From Fusarium oxysporum f. sp. lycopersici 4287 (Eukaryota > Ascomycota > Sordariomycetes > Hypocreales > Nectriaceae), in assembly GCF_000149955.1 (NCBI RefSeq), contig NC_031000.1, positions 1,563,163-1,627,162 on the forward strand: a DNA stretch of 64,000 bases. The letters are read 5' to 3'. The notes under the pieces were generated by a model that saw only the letters and a program-made list of their open reading frames with translations, was not told the origin of the DNA and did no database searches. Positions 1 through 11,414 of this stretch are shown here, piece by piece (position 1 is the stretch's first letter; the number at the start of each line of letters is the position of its first letter). The position numbers and the translations under genes were made by a program.

Positions 1-728
1 AAGTCCTACAGAAGTCAGAGAGCCTCACTTCTTTATCATTGCCAACCACAAACGAACGCCCATCAGGTGCCCAGGAGAGATTCCCGGGCATGTCCTCCTG
101 TCTAACAATGGACTTAGCAAACGCCTTTAGCTCGATGAGTTCCCCAAAAGGTGTATAGCAGCCCCGCATAAGATATTTTTGGCGGATAGCTTCGAAGCGC
201 TCGGGCTGAGAAGAGTATTGGTCTCGAGATGGCCAGTGGTAGGCAAGAGTACTGTAGCGATACAGAGGAAGAGCATACTCTAAGAAAAGTGCACGTCCAA
301 TCCACATGAGTGCCGCTAGGCCAGGTGTAGAGTTGTGAGCTGAATGATAAGACATAGACCGCCTTTGTATCCCCATAACAGCAGTATAGTAAATGATAGC
401 GGAAGACGACATGTCTCCAGCGGGGTCTCGATATGTCCAGGACATCATTGAGAGCTGAAATAAAGCTTCAGATAGCTCCAGCCAAGGCCCGGATAGGAGG
501 CCGAATTCCGATTCGTCCTGCATCGGGTTATCCTCCTCTCCAATGTGCGTGTCTTGTTCGGAATCACTCTCCTCATCACTCTCATCACCGCTCGCATAAC
601 TTGATTCGTCGTCCTCAACAGGGCGAACGCAATAGCAGCCTTGTTCACTCCTATGCAGTTGTATCACGAGAGACACGATGTAATGCATTATAATTTCCTT
701 ATTCAGCCCCAATTTTGAGTTGTAGAGC
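1..728 (-). pseudogene. Internal fragment of an OrsD/RecQ-helicase-type protein
   Basis: One minus-strand frame is open for about 240 residues and runs off the left edge. It shows a hydrophobic start (MHYIVSLVIQLHR), an acidic linker (DESDEESDSEQ) and then a compact block with DPAGDMSSSAIIYYTAVMG, LAALMWIGR, FLEYALPLYRYS and FGELIELKAFAKSI. I recognise this block from large multicopy fungal proteins that pair an OrsD-like (DUF3505) zinc-finger N-terminus with a RecQ-type helicase, often near telomeres. That assignment is from memory of the family; no helicase motif lies inside the window. The frame meets a TAA near 730, so the gene is broken or spliced there. A piece of what seems to be the same family sits at 28300-28830. 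Confidence 0.55.
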
Positions 729-1585
729 TCTTAACGTTGTCGTTCCTTGAATACCAAAACCCGAAAGACGAAACAGATAATCGCTTTTACATGTACATGT
801 ACCTTTTCAAGCATGACACAGCTCGAAACGGATGTGGCCAAAAGACATCTTTTGAATATGTATTCAGCCAACAACGAGACGTGTATGACGTGCGAGTTAT
901 TGTAGCTATCACACGATTGAACATGAGATCAACACCCTGGAGCAAAACCGCAGTTGAGTTTCGGCCTCAGCAGAGCTCTTGACCGAAGCTCCCTTCGATT
1001 GGGCCCAGTAGATAATCTTGACCTTGGATGAAGTCCGGTTGTGCTGATGCAGTGATAACTTCGAGCGGCCGGTTACGAAATAGATCAGGCCAACGAGTGT
1101 TTCGGAGTCATGGCGCCGTCTCGTTTTGGTCGATAATTCCTGCCCGGTCATGGGGACTGCTTCCCTGATGTGTTCTTGGCGCTTTCATCGATATTTATAG
1201 CGCAATTTTTGTTCCTGTGTCACTCAGTGATATCTTTAGGGGCTTAATATTTCCGAGAGCTATGCCCTCTGTGAGTTCTACACGTCTCCTGAATGCGTGG
1301 CTTCAACGCGCTGTTCGCGTCCAAGTCCGTAATCAAACTTAGATTATATTACATGTTACAAGGCTCTCAGCCATTGCATCAAACTCTGTGAGAATCGTAC
1401 AGCGTCAGAAGTTGAGCACCAATCAGACGGTTAAGCGCCCCCTCCGTCACCGAAAGTGGAGCCGCGGCAGTTTCACTACGTACCCTCTTTCAAGTGAAAG
1501 AGGAAAACAGGGGTAATGGTCCAGGACGCCTAAAAATCCTCTTTCACTTGAATCTGGAGCTGGAATAATGATGTAGCGCTAGAGG
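729..1585. other. Gene-free stretch with a small inverted repeat
   Basis: Only short unconvincing ORFs are present. An imperfect palindrome at 1484-1503 (CCTCTTTCA, two centre bases, TGAAAGAGG) is partly repeated in inverted form at 1538-1552. It may lie near the lost left end of the following hAT remnant, but no terminal repeat pairs with it. Confidence 0.4.
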
Positions 1586-3248
1586 ATGCTAGCACTCCCA
1601 AAGGTGCTCTTTAGCCACTCTGGAGAGGTCCGGGCAGCTATCATCCTCCGCACCCTTAAATCCTTCGGGATAACAACGAAACTCGGCTATCACACAGGAG
1701 ATAACGCCACTTCAAATGATATTCTACTCATAGGGCTCTTCCGGTCTCTAAAACTTGAATTTGGGGTTTGTATACACTACCTTTTAGATGAGTATTCACT
1801 TATATCGAACAGATTGATTATGATCCAATTACACACCGCATACGCTGCCTTGATCATATTCTTAATCTTGCCCTTCAAGCCTTTCTCCTTGCCACCTCAA
1901 AAGAAGCTCTCAAAGCTGCCCTTGCGGCTATTGAAGAGACGGAAGATACCGATCCTTACGAACTATTCTCTGCTTATCTTGTGTGCTGGTCATTGAAGAT
2001 AACCCGGCCTCAATAAGAGCTCATGGACAAGCCCAGAGAAAAGGGAGTAAAGTTAAAGCGAAATATAAAGGCTTTGAAGCCTGGTGTGCTACTACTGCGC
2101 TCCAGAAGCTCCATAACCTAGCTGCATGGCTTCGAAACAGCTCTATCCATCATGATCGATGGATAGAGGCTGTCGGCATTACACTAGGGATTGATAACGA
2201 CACTCGGTGGTCCTCATGGTACCATCTCATCAAGCGTACGACACGCAAGGAGCGAGAAATTAAAGACTTTATTGACAAACACCCTGAATGCGATAACTTT
2301 CGACTCAATTGTGTGGAATGGGATGCACTTAAGCGTACGGAGGGGTTTCTCTCTGTATTTGCTAGTGGTACACTATGGGTTGAAGGCAGTGAGGCTTCAT
2401 TATCCCAGTGCCTTACCCTGATGGATGCTATACTCACATATTTTGAGGATCAGAAGGTTTATCCTACTTCATCAAGATAATGCTTCAAGCTGATGTTTTA
2501 TAGGTGCTATATAAATCAGGCCTAGAGAAGGATCTCCGCATGGTTCATTCTATTGAGATGGGCTGGTTTATCCTTGATAAATACTACGCCCTCGTTGAGT
2601 CAACGCCAGTGTACGCCGCAGCGATGCTTCGAGGGATCGAGAAGCGGAAGCATTGCCTTCTTCAGAACTGGCCTGAAGAGTGGCATCAGAAGACTATCGA
2701 TGCTGCTTATTCGATCTAGCAGAAGGAATACGCGCATTTCCCTCATGAATCACTCCCTGCCCCTGCTGCTGTTGCTGATATCGACACGTGTCATTCCATC
2801 CTCGAGGAAGAGGGTAGAGAATGAATTAGACCGGCTGGAACGTCGTCTAAGAGTTCAACCTACTTCGCAAGAGGATGAAGATACGTTTATGGCGGTTATT
2901 GAAGATAAAACTATCGATATTGATGCTCTGAAGATAACTCCTCTTCAGTGGTGGTTAGTTCCAGAGCAACGCCGGCGCTATCCTCGTCTCCACCGTATGG
3001 CCATCAATATCCTCTCAATCGCACCATCCTCTACTGAACCAGAACAACAATTCTCGGGAGCACGCCGTGCGCAGAGCTGGGATAGGCTTAGGTTATCGCC
3101 AGAGAACCTCCAGAGGTTAGAGTGCATGGGCAACTGGTTCGCGAGGAAGCTCATCTCTTCGGAGGAGCAGCTAGCGATGATGGTAGAGGCTGTGGAGATG
3201 GATGATGAAATGAATATTGATTTCAATGAAGAGGGTTGGGATGTATAA
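1586..3248 (+). pseudogene. Decayed hAT transposase
   Basis: Three frames must be joined to read a hAT transposase. The first part (1586-1790) carries the RNase H-like stretch with GDNATSNDILLI. A shifted frame (about 1800-1980) gives HRIRCLDHILNLALQAFL. The ORF at 1983-2480 gives NDTRWSSWYHLIKR and the following helical part. The frame at 2504-2820 has a stop at 2717-2719 and shifts near 2820 into the C-terminal dimerisation domain, with WWLVPEQRRRYPRLHRMAINILSI and then SSTEPEQQFSGARR. The N-terminal BED finger and first catalytic Asp region are not visible, so the copy is truncated on its left. Family assignment rests on the CxDNA-like block and the hAT dimerisation domain. It is inactive. 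Confidence 0.8.
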
Positions 3249-3308
3249 TACAAGATGGCTTATTACCAAGAATTGAGCATATATACAGCATCTGCCTTCC
3301 CTACCTAC

Positions 3309-3436
3309 CTTATAGTCTATCCACCAATCTACCCACTACTCTACCCACCACTCTACCCACTCTACCCGGGTAGGGTAGAGGAGACCACTCATCTACCTGG
3401 GTAGGGTAGAGAAGTGGGTAGAGCTCCCTCTACTCT
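3309..3436. repeat. Clustered CTACCC/GGGTAG motifs
   Basis: About a dozen CTACCC or GGGTAG words occur in 130 bp, in both orientations, just past the hAT stop codon. Such clusters are typical of the subterminal binding sites of hAT elements, so this is probably the right subterminal region of the decayed element. No clean terminal inverted repeat or target duplication was found. Confidence 0.55.
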
Positions 3437-3625
3437 ACAATGCCCAAGTATGGATGGTGGTCCTGTCATCCTCCAATTCCAAAATTGCCCCTTGTCGAGT
3501 GGATGGAGCCATCCTTCGACTTCTGTCGCTCACCATCTACTAGGTTAAATGACTCAAGACACCGCCGGCGGGGCTCCTCGTCCCAGCCATGGACAGCCTT
3601 TAAACAAGGTCTAGGGCTGGGGCCA

Positions 3626-5927
3626 CTAGCCCACACGTTGTCGCTTGGTTCCTCGGCCAGGGGTACTATCTAGCCCCGGGTCATTGCGAGAAATTTCTTC
3701 TGTGCTCGCAGGATTTAGAGTACTGGTAGTACCTCCGTGGGGTATCGTTTGTTCCGGGTGTAGCAACGAATTGTTGTTGTGACTATTCGAGTCCGTGTCA
3801 GGAGCGAAGTTGAAATCGTTGCCATCAGCGCCAAAATGGCCATCGCCCAAGAAAGCATTGCTGTCGAAATACTGATCAAGATCTACCGGCTGAGGGTCGA
3901 AGTACGCCTCGCCATCACCCAGACCAGGGATTTGACCGGCGGGGCTTAGCGGGCGAAGTAAATCACCTAGGTTACTGATCTTGGCGTCCTGTTCGTTCTG
4001 TAGACGTTGGAGTTGATCTAGGTCGACCTGCTTCACGTTGATCTCTTTCAAAGAACGCGGCGCCATGGATGGTTGCATTATGGGGGAGAATGAGGCCGTC
4101 TGGTTCGCTTCGACCGGCGGAGGTGAGACAGAGGCTGAGGTGGGCATGGCTGGCGTAGCCATGTGAGGGATTGACTTGGGGATCTGGGGAGGAGCAGATG
4201 TTACCGCGACAGGGATTGGGGCGGGAGTTGACCTGATAGAGGGTGCAGACGAGGACTGAACAGCCATGAAATTGACCTGCTTGCTCCCCTGGTCAATAAT
4301 TAGAGTGTTGGGCGCGTTAGCGACAAGGTCGGCCGTCTCTGGCAGATCCAGTCCGTGAGTGTCGGTTGCGTTGTGGCCGTTAATAACCTTCATTCGTTCA
4401 TGAGGGCATTTTTCTAGCTCTTGGCGAAGACTGGGAAAAGTCATGTCGATTGGAGAATCATTAACAAATTCCGTGACATTACCCATCTCGGGATTGCGAT
4501 GGCCCACGGGCTGGTACGCCGAGCTGCTAGGCATAGTTGATGACCTAGCTGACTGGACGCGGTTGTTCTGGTTTGGGATGGGTGGCAGCAGCCCACGAGC
4601 CTTCATGCGAGGTGTGCCGTAGGTCGTGGGACCCATCTCTTGAATGAAGTCTCCAAGATCAACGACATTTGCATGCTGCGTAGACTGCTGATTCTGGTTC
4701 GTGATCATGCTGGAGATGATATCGCTCACGTCCTGCGAGTTGCCCTGATCTTCTAGCGTTTTCCGGAACAAGTTGGCGAGAAAGTTGAGAATAGCGCTGA
4801 TCGACCTCTGGTGACGGTCGTGTTGGTTCTGGAGCATGACGAGCTGGTTGTACAGGTTGTTGTTGTTTCTCTGCAGTCGATTGATAGCGCCGAGAATCAG
4901 CTTTTGTTGATCACGAACTTTGTTCAACTCCTCTCGTATGAATGTAATCTTCCTCTTAGGCATGGGTTGGGACTCTCCATCAGGTAAGGATTGAGTGGGC
5001 TGGGTAGTTGAGGCTGCCAGTCCCGGGCCAAGTACTTCCTCGTTCCCGGCCTCTTCCTCGCTGTCATTGTCGCCCTTGGCACCTTTAGCGTCTTTCTTTG
5101 TCTTGCTGCCACTCTTGGGCTTGTTTATAAGCCACAAAAGGTTAGGATGGCCGCGTCGGAAGTAGGGGTTAGAGTACTCGCTCGGGCTCTTGTTCTTGGA
5201 CTCACTTGCCCGCATGGAATTATCGGACAGACCCACACATTTGTGGAAGCCATACATATTGAGCTGTCGAACAAAAGACGCGTAGTTGTTATGCTTAAAT
5301 AATTCTGGAATCAAGGTTTTGGCAAATTCGTCTTCGTCTAGTACTATGAACGAATCTCCTTTTTCCGACCATCGAATTAAGTCTTCATTTTTGCGCTCTT
5401 CCAGAAAGCTTCTGGTGGTTAGTTTGCTTCTTCAATCATTATACGATGAGGGTAACTTGCCGGCTTAGTTTTTGCACAAACGGTGGGATTCGCTTTCGTT
5501 TTGCTTGTGCTTCCCTTTTAGCCTTCTGCGCCATCTCCTCCAACCACTGAACGTTGTCCTGCTCGTTCAGGTTCTCGGAAGGGTTCTGCCGAAGCAGGAC
5601 ATTTTCATCGCCAACAAAATTTCCCCATTCATTAACAGATCCGTCAAAGTCTGTCCGCGGATTAGTCGGAACAAGCGCACGATTCATCTGTCGCCGAGCA
5701 AGCGAGTTTGATGGAATCGGCACAGGCTGGGGATACTGCGGCTGTGCCAGCACCAGCCCGAACGAGTTGCCAGCATGCGCATTTCCATCCATGAGTCCAT
5801 CTAACCTGTTCACGAAGCCCGAAGCATCGCCCATGCCATTCCAACGCAACATCTGGTCCCCCGCCGCATTTTCCGAGTTGTATGGCTGCTGCATCTGCTG
5901 CCTGAAAATGGGCCTCAAGGAGTTCAC
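3626..5927 (-). CDS. Heat-shock transcription factor (Hsf1-like)
   Basis: Exon 5461-5927 and exon 3626-5411 join to about 750 residues. The HSF DNA-binding domain spans roughly residues 148-255: PPFVQKLS, SFLEERKNEDLIRWSEKGD, DEDEFAKTLIPELFKHNNYA, SFVRQLNMYGFHK and YFRRGHPNLLWLI. A basic/acidic linker follows, then a heptad-rich oligomerisation coil (about 310-375). The C-terminal half is Pro/Ser/Gln-rich and ends in an acidic Asp/Phe region, as in activation domains. The intron (5412-5460, 49 bp) starts with GC, not GT, has AACTAAC as branch site and splits the DNA-binding domain. In-frame sequence extends upstream of the first ATG (5892-5894) to an acceptor-like CAG near 5935, so an upstream exon is possible. 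Position HKC in the DNA-binding domain carries Cys where a basic residue is usual. It may be a diverged paralog of the housekeeping Hsf1. Confidence 0.85.
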
Positions 5928-6857
5928 GCTTCCTGGAAGCGGTCAAAGACTGATTTGAGTGGATTGACGTTTTATCGATACCTAAAGTCGTTGGATAAAA
6001 TTTCTAGGCTGCCTTCTGGACAGTCCGCTTCGTCCACTAATTTGTGATCGATGGTTCACTAATGTGTGCTTCAGCGGGCTAGGAACTCGAGAGTAAATGT
6101 AGATTTTACCAACACTTCTCCAATCGGGGCGCGCAAGGTGATTCGTAGTAAGCGGTCAACAATTTGATTTCTTGATCGGTCGTGCCGGACTTAGAAAGAG
6201 GGAGTGCTAGGCGGGTGTGAGGGCAGGACGATAATAATCGCGTGAGCGCGTAGAAGATCGAAGAGAACAGTGCTGCTCTACGCCTCAAAGGAGCCTTGTC
6301 TGTCGAAGCACGATTGCTGGTAAAGAAACGCGCAGCCCTGTATATTCGATGGAGGTGGGGGAACAATGACGGGAACAACAAAATAAGGGCAGCCACGCGT
6401 TGGCTTTACCTTCGTGTACGAAGCTTGCGTGGTAATACCTCAAAGAAAGGTGAACACTGATGCGCGTCTGGCTGAATTATGTAGAAGAAAGGCTGGACAG
6501 GGTAGCCTAGATAGGTCAACTTGCTGTTGGTGGACCTTGCTCTATCTGGTCGGATTAAGGTGGTAGGTATCGGTGAGTGTCATGCCAATTCTGGAATCCA
6601 GGATCAAGAGCGATGCACATGCACAGGGCCCAAAAGCTCAAAGCAACAAACGGAGGTGTTGCATTTAAGTTCGTGTTGGTGATGATGTTGCAGTTGGCGG
6701 TTGCGATTATGGATCCCCTTTGGAGCATCTGGAACGAATATGAAGGGCGTGGCTACGCTAAGCCATATACGATTCCTCCGTATTAATCCGGTCGACCCGG
6801 AGAAAAGTACCACTTTTCCTCGTTTTAGCCTCGCTTGACCCTGGTTGACATGCCTGT
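5928..6857. other. Upstream region of the Hsf1-like gene
   Basis: On the minus strand a donor-like GTATCG near 5992 and an acceptor-like TTGACCGCTTCCAG near 5935 could bound a further intron, but no ATG exon could be fixed upstream. Small ORFs at 6106-6396 (minus) and 6577-6786 (plus) have no recognisable features. No convincing heat-shock element array was seen. Confidence 0.35.
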
Positions 6858-7045
6858 TGTCGCACTGAGCGTGCTTAAAGGGTTAGAGTGAATATGATGA
6901 GCACCAGCAAATGTGTTGATTGAATGTTTCTTTTATTGTCCCTCGTGCGGGGTATTCCATCCCGCAGAGTTACTTAAAGCATACAGCTAGATTACTAATG
7001 CAGTTGTTTCCTGAGGCCGTGAAGATCATGCCTACTCTGCGACAC
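6858..7045. repeat. Dispersed repeat, copy A
   Basis: This stretch is closely similar to 58949-59135, in the same orientation. Both run from a GCACTGAGCGTGCTTAAAGG word through GCGGGGTATTCCATCCCGCA to GATCATGCCTACTCTGCGAC. The shared part has no coding character in common frames. It looks like a non-autonomous element or a piece of an unrecognised transposon. Confidence 0.75.
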
Positions 7046-7065
7046 CTGTTGTTTATATTGCGCAG

Positions 7066-7260
7066 TAGCGTAACTCTCTCTTGTAAAAAGTTTTCCTTGG
7101 CACCCGCTGTTAGCGCTCTGCTAGGACAAAGAAATTTTACAGGCCAAAATAGCAGCAAGTGCAGCTGTGGGGCTAACGGGGCCCTAACAGGTGCCGGAAG
7201 AAAGGGATTCAGAGAGTTGACCTTTCTTCGCGACACGCCCCTAACGACACTGAGCTTTGC
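7066..7260. repeat. Diverged dispersed repeat, related to 33815-34150
   Basis: A run of shared words in the same order (TGTAAAAA, CTTGGCA, CTGTTAG, ACAGGCC, CCCTAACAG, AGAGAGTT/GGAGAGTT, CCTTTCTTC/CCTTCTCT) links this stretch to 33815-34150. The copies are too diverged to fix ends by eye. No protein family was recognised in either. Confidence 0.5.
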
Positions 7261-7539
7261 GAGCTCTTGACATCGCCTCCGGGCGCTATTTCCTACGTGG
7301 TATTTGCGGCTTCTTCTTACCTCGACATTCCGGGCTCTGCGCCCGCGATTTCCCGTACGACCGACCTCTGCAACCCTGGCTGCCCAGACGACATTCGTGG
7401 TATCTTGCCGCTCGACATTGGTGGTCATCGCACCCTCACCTGCAGCTTTATGTTGCCTTGACCGACCTCTGCAGCTTTTGCTGCCCGAACAGTACCAGCA
7501 ACCGTCAGCTGCTTGACTTCTTGGGTCCTCTGGTGCGCC

Positions 7540-7615
7540 GGCGGTCAATAGGCGGACGGGTACCCGTCCTTCTAAAATGGGACGGGTCCGTCCCAATTGC
7601 CATATTCAGTCTAGC
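7540..7615 (+). repeat. Left terminal inverted repeat of the MULE
   Basis: It pairs with 10512-10588. It contains GGACGGGTACCCGTCC, a perfect 16-bp palindrome, and a second GC-rich dyad, GGGACGGGTCCGTCCC, in the left copy. Confidence 0.95.
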
Positions 7616-7783
7616 CCTCTCCGCTATCGGATTGCCTCCCGCTGTGCAATTCCACTATCTCGAGTGGTTTTACTTGAAGTCCCATTAACCTGCTATGATT
7701 TTTTCAAAGCAAGTCGATGACTTTGATTTGAACAGCCTTGATGTTTTCAAGTGATACATCCACTCTAATAAACTCTACTAGAA

Positions 7784-10451
7784 TTACGGCTGAACTACAA
7801 TACAACTTTCTTCCTGTTCCGCGGCAGAATACAAGGCTTCTTGTTCATCGATATCCCGCTGAGCCATCTCCCAAAGCTCGCCCATGCCTCTTCTGCTTGT
7901 AAACAGTCGTCCGTTCTCGGTCTCCTCAGCTACTCGTGCTTCGATGCGACCAGTCTCTGCTTTGTCCCAGTCTAAGTAAGCCACCATCTCTTCTTTAGTC
8001 CACTCTCTCAGACCCGTCGAGGTTTTGCAGTACCTCCCCATCTGCTTATAATCAAGGCACCAGCTGTAGCTTGCTTTTGGGTATCCATTGCTTTTCGATA
8101 CTGGCGATTACCAAGCCAGGTTCCCGGGGGTTGAGCCTTATACCAGTCCTCTCTTGACTTGACGTATCTCTGGTGGATGGCTTGTGGATCGTCATACCTT
8201 AGATGTGTAGTTGGGTCTGAAGCTGGGTCTCCCGAGGTTAACTGTGAAGACACCGGCGGTATATACATAGATGGTGCAGGTGATAGATGCCGAGGTTCTG
8301 GAGTCGTTATGTGTCGATCCACCTGCTCTGTTTCGATGGTCAACTGGCATGGCAGATCTTGACAAGTTAATTCAGGCTCAAACTCGAAATTTTCCAAAGT
8401 CGTGATTAGTTGCCACTGTATTTCGTCGAGCGTTTCCATCGCTGGTAGCCTTGGCTCCTCCGGGACTGCAAAGGGTATCCACTGAAAGTTTTCTGAACAC
8501 GTCTGCAGCTGGTCTGAAGATACGACTGGCAATGCTCTTAGTTCTGAGTATCGTAGTGGACACTCCTTCGAGTTCCTTGCGTGACCTAGTATATGACATT
8601 TGCTGCACAAAGGAGGGTTTCGTATCGGCCTTGCGTTTTCGATGACTTCGAAGCCACTAAGTTCTCTTCTCACACTAGATAACGGCAAAGACGAACTCGC
8701 AGCCACTGGATCGACTCGCTGGCGGGGTTCTAAGAGGGGTCGCCGATTATCTTTCCGAGTCAAGTGCCAGTGCGGATGGAAATCTTCGAGTTGCAGTGCC
8801 TGGTCTCGAACTAATAAACCCTTCAGCTTGTGAGCGCAGGGTAGCCCTTGTGATCGTGAGAAAGAACCAGTACAGGCTGACATGGGAGCAGAGTCTTCAT
8901 GCAATAAAAGCTTTCGTTGCTGCTCAACTTTTCGCAAAGCTTCATGAGACACCCAACCACGTACTGCACCATAGAGGGTACTGGAGAGTTCAATAGGGGT
9001 CCTGATCTTCTGCTTGGCTTGGTTCGACTTCAGCTCTGCCAGTTGATTCAGTAGTGCATGCTTGATCGATCGCCAAGCTTCGAACAAGTCCAATGTAGAT
9101 ACTTTGAGGTGGCTCTTAAGCAGCCAGTGTATGCCTTCAACCCTTGAAGTAACGACGTTGTCAAAGTGGGGGTGTTGATTGACCCACGCCTTCACCAGCT
9201 TCTCTTTGTATTGGTCAAGCCAGTTTGTCTTGATATATCTGACTTCTTCAATATAATCCGGGAGATATTTCTTCTCAAACTCGGACACACGTTCGTGGAA
9301 AGTTTGTTCATTCGGTGACTTGATGATCGAATGCCAATGGCCGTAAAACTCATTCCAAGCTCTATTCCCGGGTTGTCCCCTTGAGTCTGGCGCGTAAATC
9401 TCGGCTGACAGTAGCGGAGTACTGCCTTGTTAGCATGCCAGAGACATAACAGCGGCCTTGACGATGGGAAGCAAGTATCGACAGCATTCATACATGCTAG
9501 GCAACGATCAGCCAAGATGACAGAGGGATGCCTAATCCTGTGGTTTTCGCACAACGATCGGAATCGATCTAACGCCCAAAAATAGTCTTCTTCACATTCC
9601 CCACTCAGGAAAGCGAACGCGACACAGAACGAACGTTGACAAGAGTCGACACCGATCAAGTCCAAAAGTGGCATGCCGTATTTGTTGGTTTTATATGTAC
9701 AGTCTAAGATTAAGACATCCGGATATGCCTGTAGGTATGCCACTGACTCGGGATGCGCAAATAGAACAGCTTTGACTCGACCGTCTGGACCGGTTTGAAA
9801 TTGACTCCAAAATCCTTCTCTAAACAGCTGATCAGCAAGTGCGTTAATGCTGCTTTGTCCTTGACACACTTCTCGTCTAGCATCTGCAATACGATTGTAG
9901 ATACCCTGTTGTGTTGCTATCGTGTCGGTGTTCTGCCGCATGTACGTTCTAATTTCTTTAGGGGCTATCCCAGCGTTGGCAAGGCCAGTCAGTTGAGACA
10001 GGTGCTCCTTAGACAGTGTTCGAAGTACCGGGTGGGCGGTGGTGTCTTGGCTTGGTTCATGGTTATGTAGTGAGAATCGGCTGTCAGAACGGTGCCGTAG
10101 AGTCCTGGTACTCTTATCTCTAGACTCCTTCGCCAACACCGAGAACTGGCAGCCCGTTGTTCGAGTTGTCGTCTTGCGCTGCCGTTCTCTGGAAACGATC
10201 GGATGATTACGGCGACGATCACACATATACGTGATTGTCCTCCTGCCTGTTTTCTCCTTGGTCGACCTTCCAGTTATGAACGCGTAGCCCCTGGTGGCTG
10301 CCCAGGCGTTAATCGCTTCAAAAAGTGCCTCCCGTGACTCGAACTCGCCCTCAGGAGGGAGGCAGTCACGAGGAAACGTCGCCGAAATTTGAGAGTGTTC
10401 AGTGTCCATGTGAACAGAATCATCGCAAGCACGTAATCTTGACACGATCAC
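7784..10451 (-). pseudogene. MULE transposase, Hop family, frameshifted
   Basis: The N-terminal part (10451 to about 9370) has a FAR1-like zinc domain (GEFESREALFEAINAWAATR, then TYMCDR and TTGCQFSVLA) and the MULE catalytic core: LILDCTYKTNKYGMPLL (first Asp), then VILADRCLACMNAVDTCFP (second Asp) and CLWHANKAVLRYC. Between about 9365 and 9390 the frame shifts into 9288-8008, which continues WNEFYGHWHS (likely the catalytic Glu), the SWIM-like CTGSFSRSQGLPCAHKL and a CCHC-like CSKCHILGHARNSKEC. A second shift near 8060-8080 is needed to reach the tail GLREWTKEEMVAYLDWDKAE, which ends at 7784. The same tail occurs in the fragment at 44805-45660. Two frame breaks make the enzyme inactive unless they are sequence errors. 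Confidence 0.9.
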
Positions 10452-10511
10452 CAGCGAGTGCAGTCAAACGCGACACTTGAGGCAGCGAGAGGCAGCCCGA
10501 TAGCGGAGAGA

Positions 10512-10588
10512 GCTAGACCGAATATGGCAATTGGGACGGGACCCGTCCCATTTTAGAAGGACGGGTACCCGTCCGCCTATTGACCGCC
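10512..10588 (-). repeat. Right terminal inverted repeat of the MULE
   Basis: It pairs with 7540-7615. This copy carries the full dyad GGGACGGGACCCGTCCC, where the left copy has lost one C. Confidence 0.95.
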
Positions 10589-11414
10589 TGTTTGTCCATG
10601 ACCCCTGTCACTTTCAACTTGAATCGATCAATTGAATTGAACTTCAAACCGGTCGTAATGCTGCAATTTACATTTTCTTGTACCGATACTGAGAGTATAA
10701 TATGTCCTCGATGCAATGAGTCGATATATCTAGCCAAATTGTATTATACTGATGAAAAGTTTGGGGGTATAACGAATCCGTTTGGGTTAGATGGATTCGA
10801 TGTGTCTGTTCATTAGCGCAGTTTTTTTATATATGGAAGTTCAAATGGATTTGATATCGAATCCGCCGCGCAGCTTGGATAGGGGTCCTTGACTGAGGAG
10901 GTAAGGATGATACTTCCAATAAGGTAACAATCCCAGCAAAATTTATGTACATGACCCGCATCATTCCATCAACCCTGCATGTTATCTCCGCCGCTTGCTT
11001 ACAGACCACGTTAGAGAGAAAACTCGGAAAGCCCACGCCGCCGACGTTCGCGAAGGGGAATGCCACGGATCAGTGTTGATCCGAGGGGCTTTGGCTGTTC
11101 GCTGGACCTCGCTATTTGGTCATCATCATCGTCATCGTCATCATCATCATCATCATCATCATGATGTTCATGCCCTTGCAACCTTACCTCCCTCATCGCG
11201 CCGCTGCCTGCGCCCGCACAACTTGCACGATCCCTTGTGTACAAGTCCTCCATGAATCTTCTGTAGCTACTCACGCGTTGCATCCAAACCGCTGTCTCGC
11301 CCCCCAAAAAGAGCCCGAGCACAACCTGGATCTGGAACCTGGCACCTGGGAACTGGAAACCCGCTCCAGCTGTACCCTGTAGCTGTCAAGCTGCTCAGAT
11401 TCAGCACCTGGCGC
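10589..11414. other. Gene-free stretch with a (TCA)n microsatellite at 11118-11164
   Basis: The trinucleotide run CATCATCGTCATCGTCATCA and its continuation creates poly-His and poly-Asp ORFs on the two strands (10995-11322) that I regard as artefacts. The rest could hold the promoter of the regulator gene at 11415, but no distinct element is visible. Confidence 0.5.

Larger units (their letters stand above)
7540..10588 (-). mobile_element. Hop-like MULE DNA transposon with 77-bp terminal inverted repeats
   Basis: The ends 7540-7615 and 10512-10588 are near-perfect inverted repeats beginning GGCGGTCAATAGGCGG, differing by one base gain and one substitution. Between them lies a minus-strand Mutator-like transposase with FAR1-type and SWIM-type zinc domains, as in the Fusarium element Hop. 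Length is about 3.05 kb. Flanking 9-mers (TGGTGCGCC on the left, TGTTTGTCC on the right) do not match, so the expected 9-bp target duplication is absent or decayed. Confidence 0.9.

Noticed and set aside
10995..11322. ORFs with poly-His (plus) and poly-Asp (minus) runs
   Set aside because: They come from a (TCA)n microsatellite read on both strands; no other coding sign.
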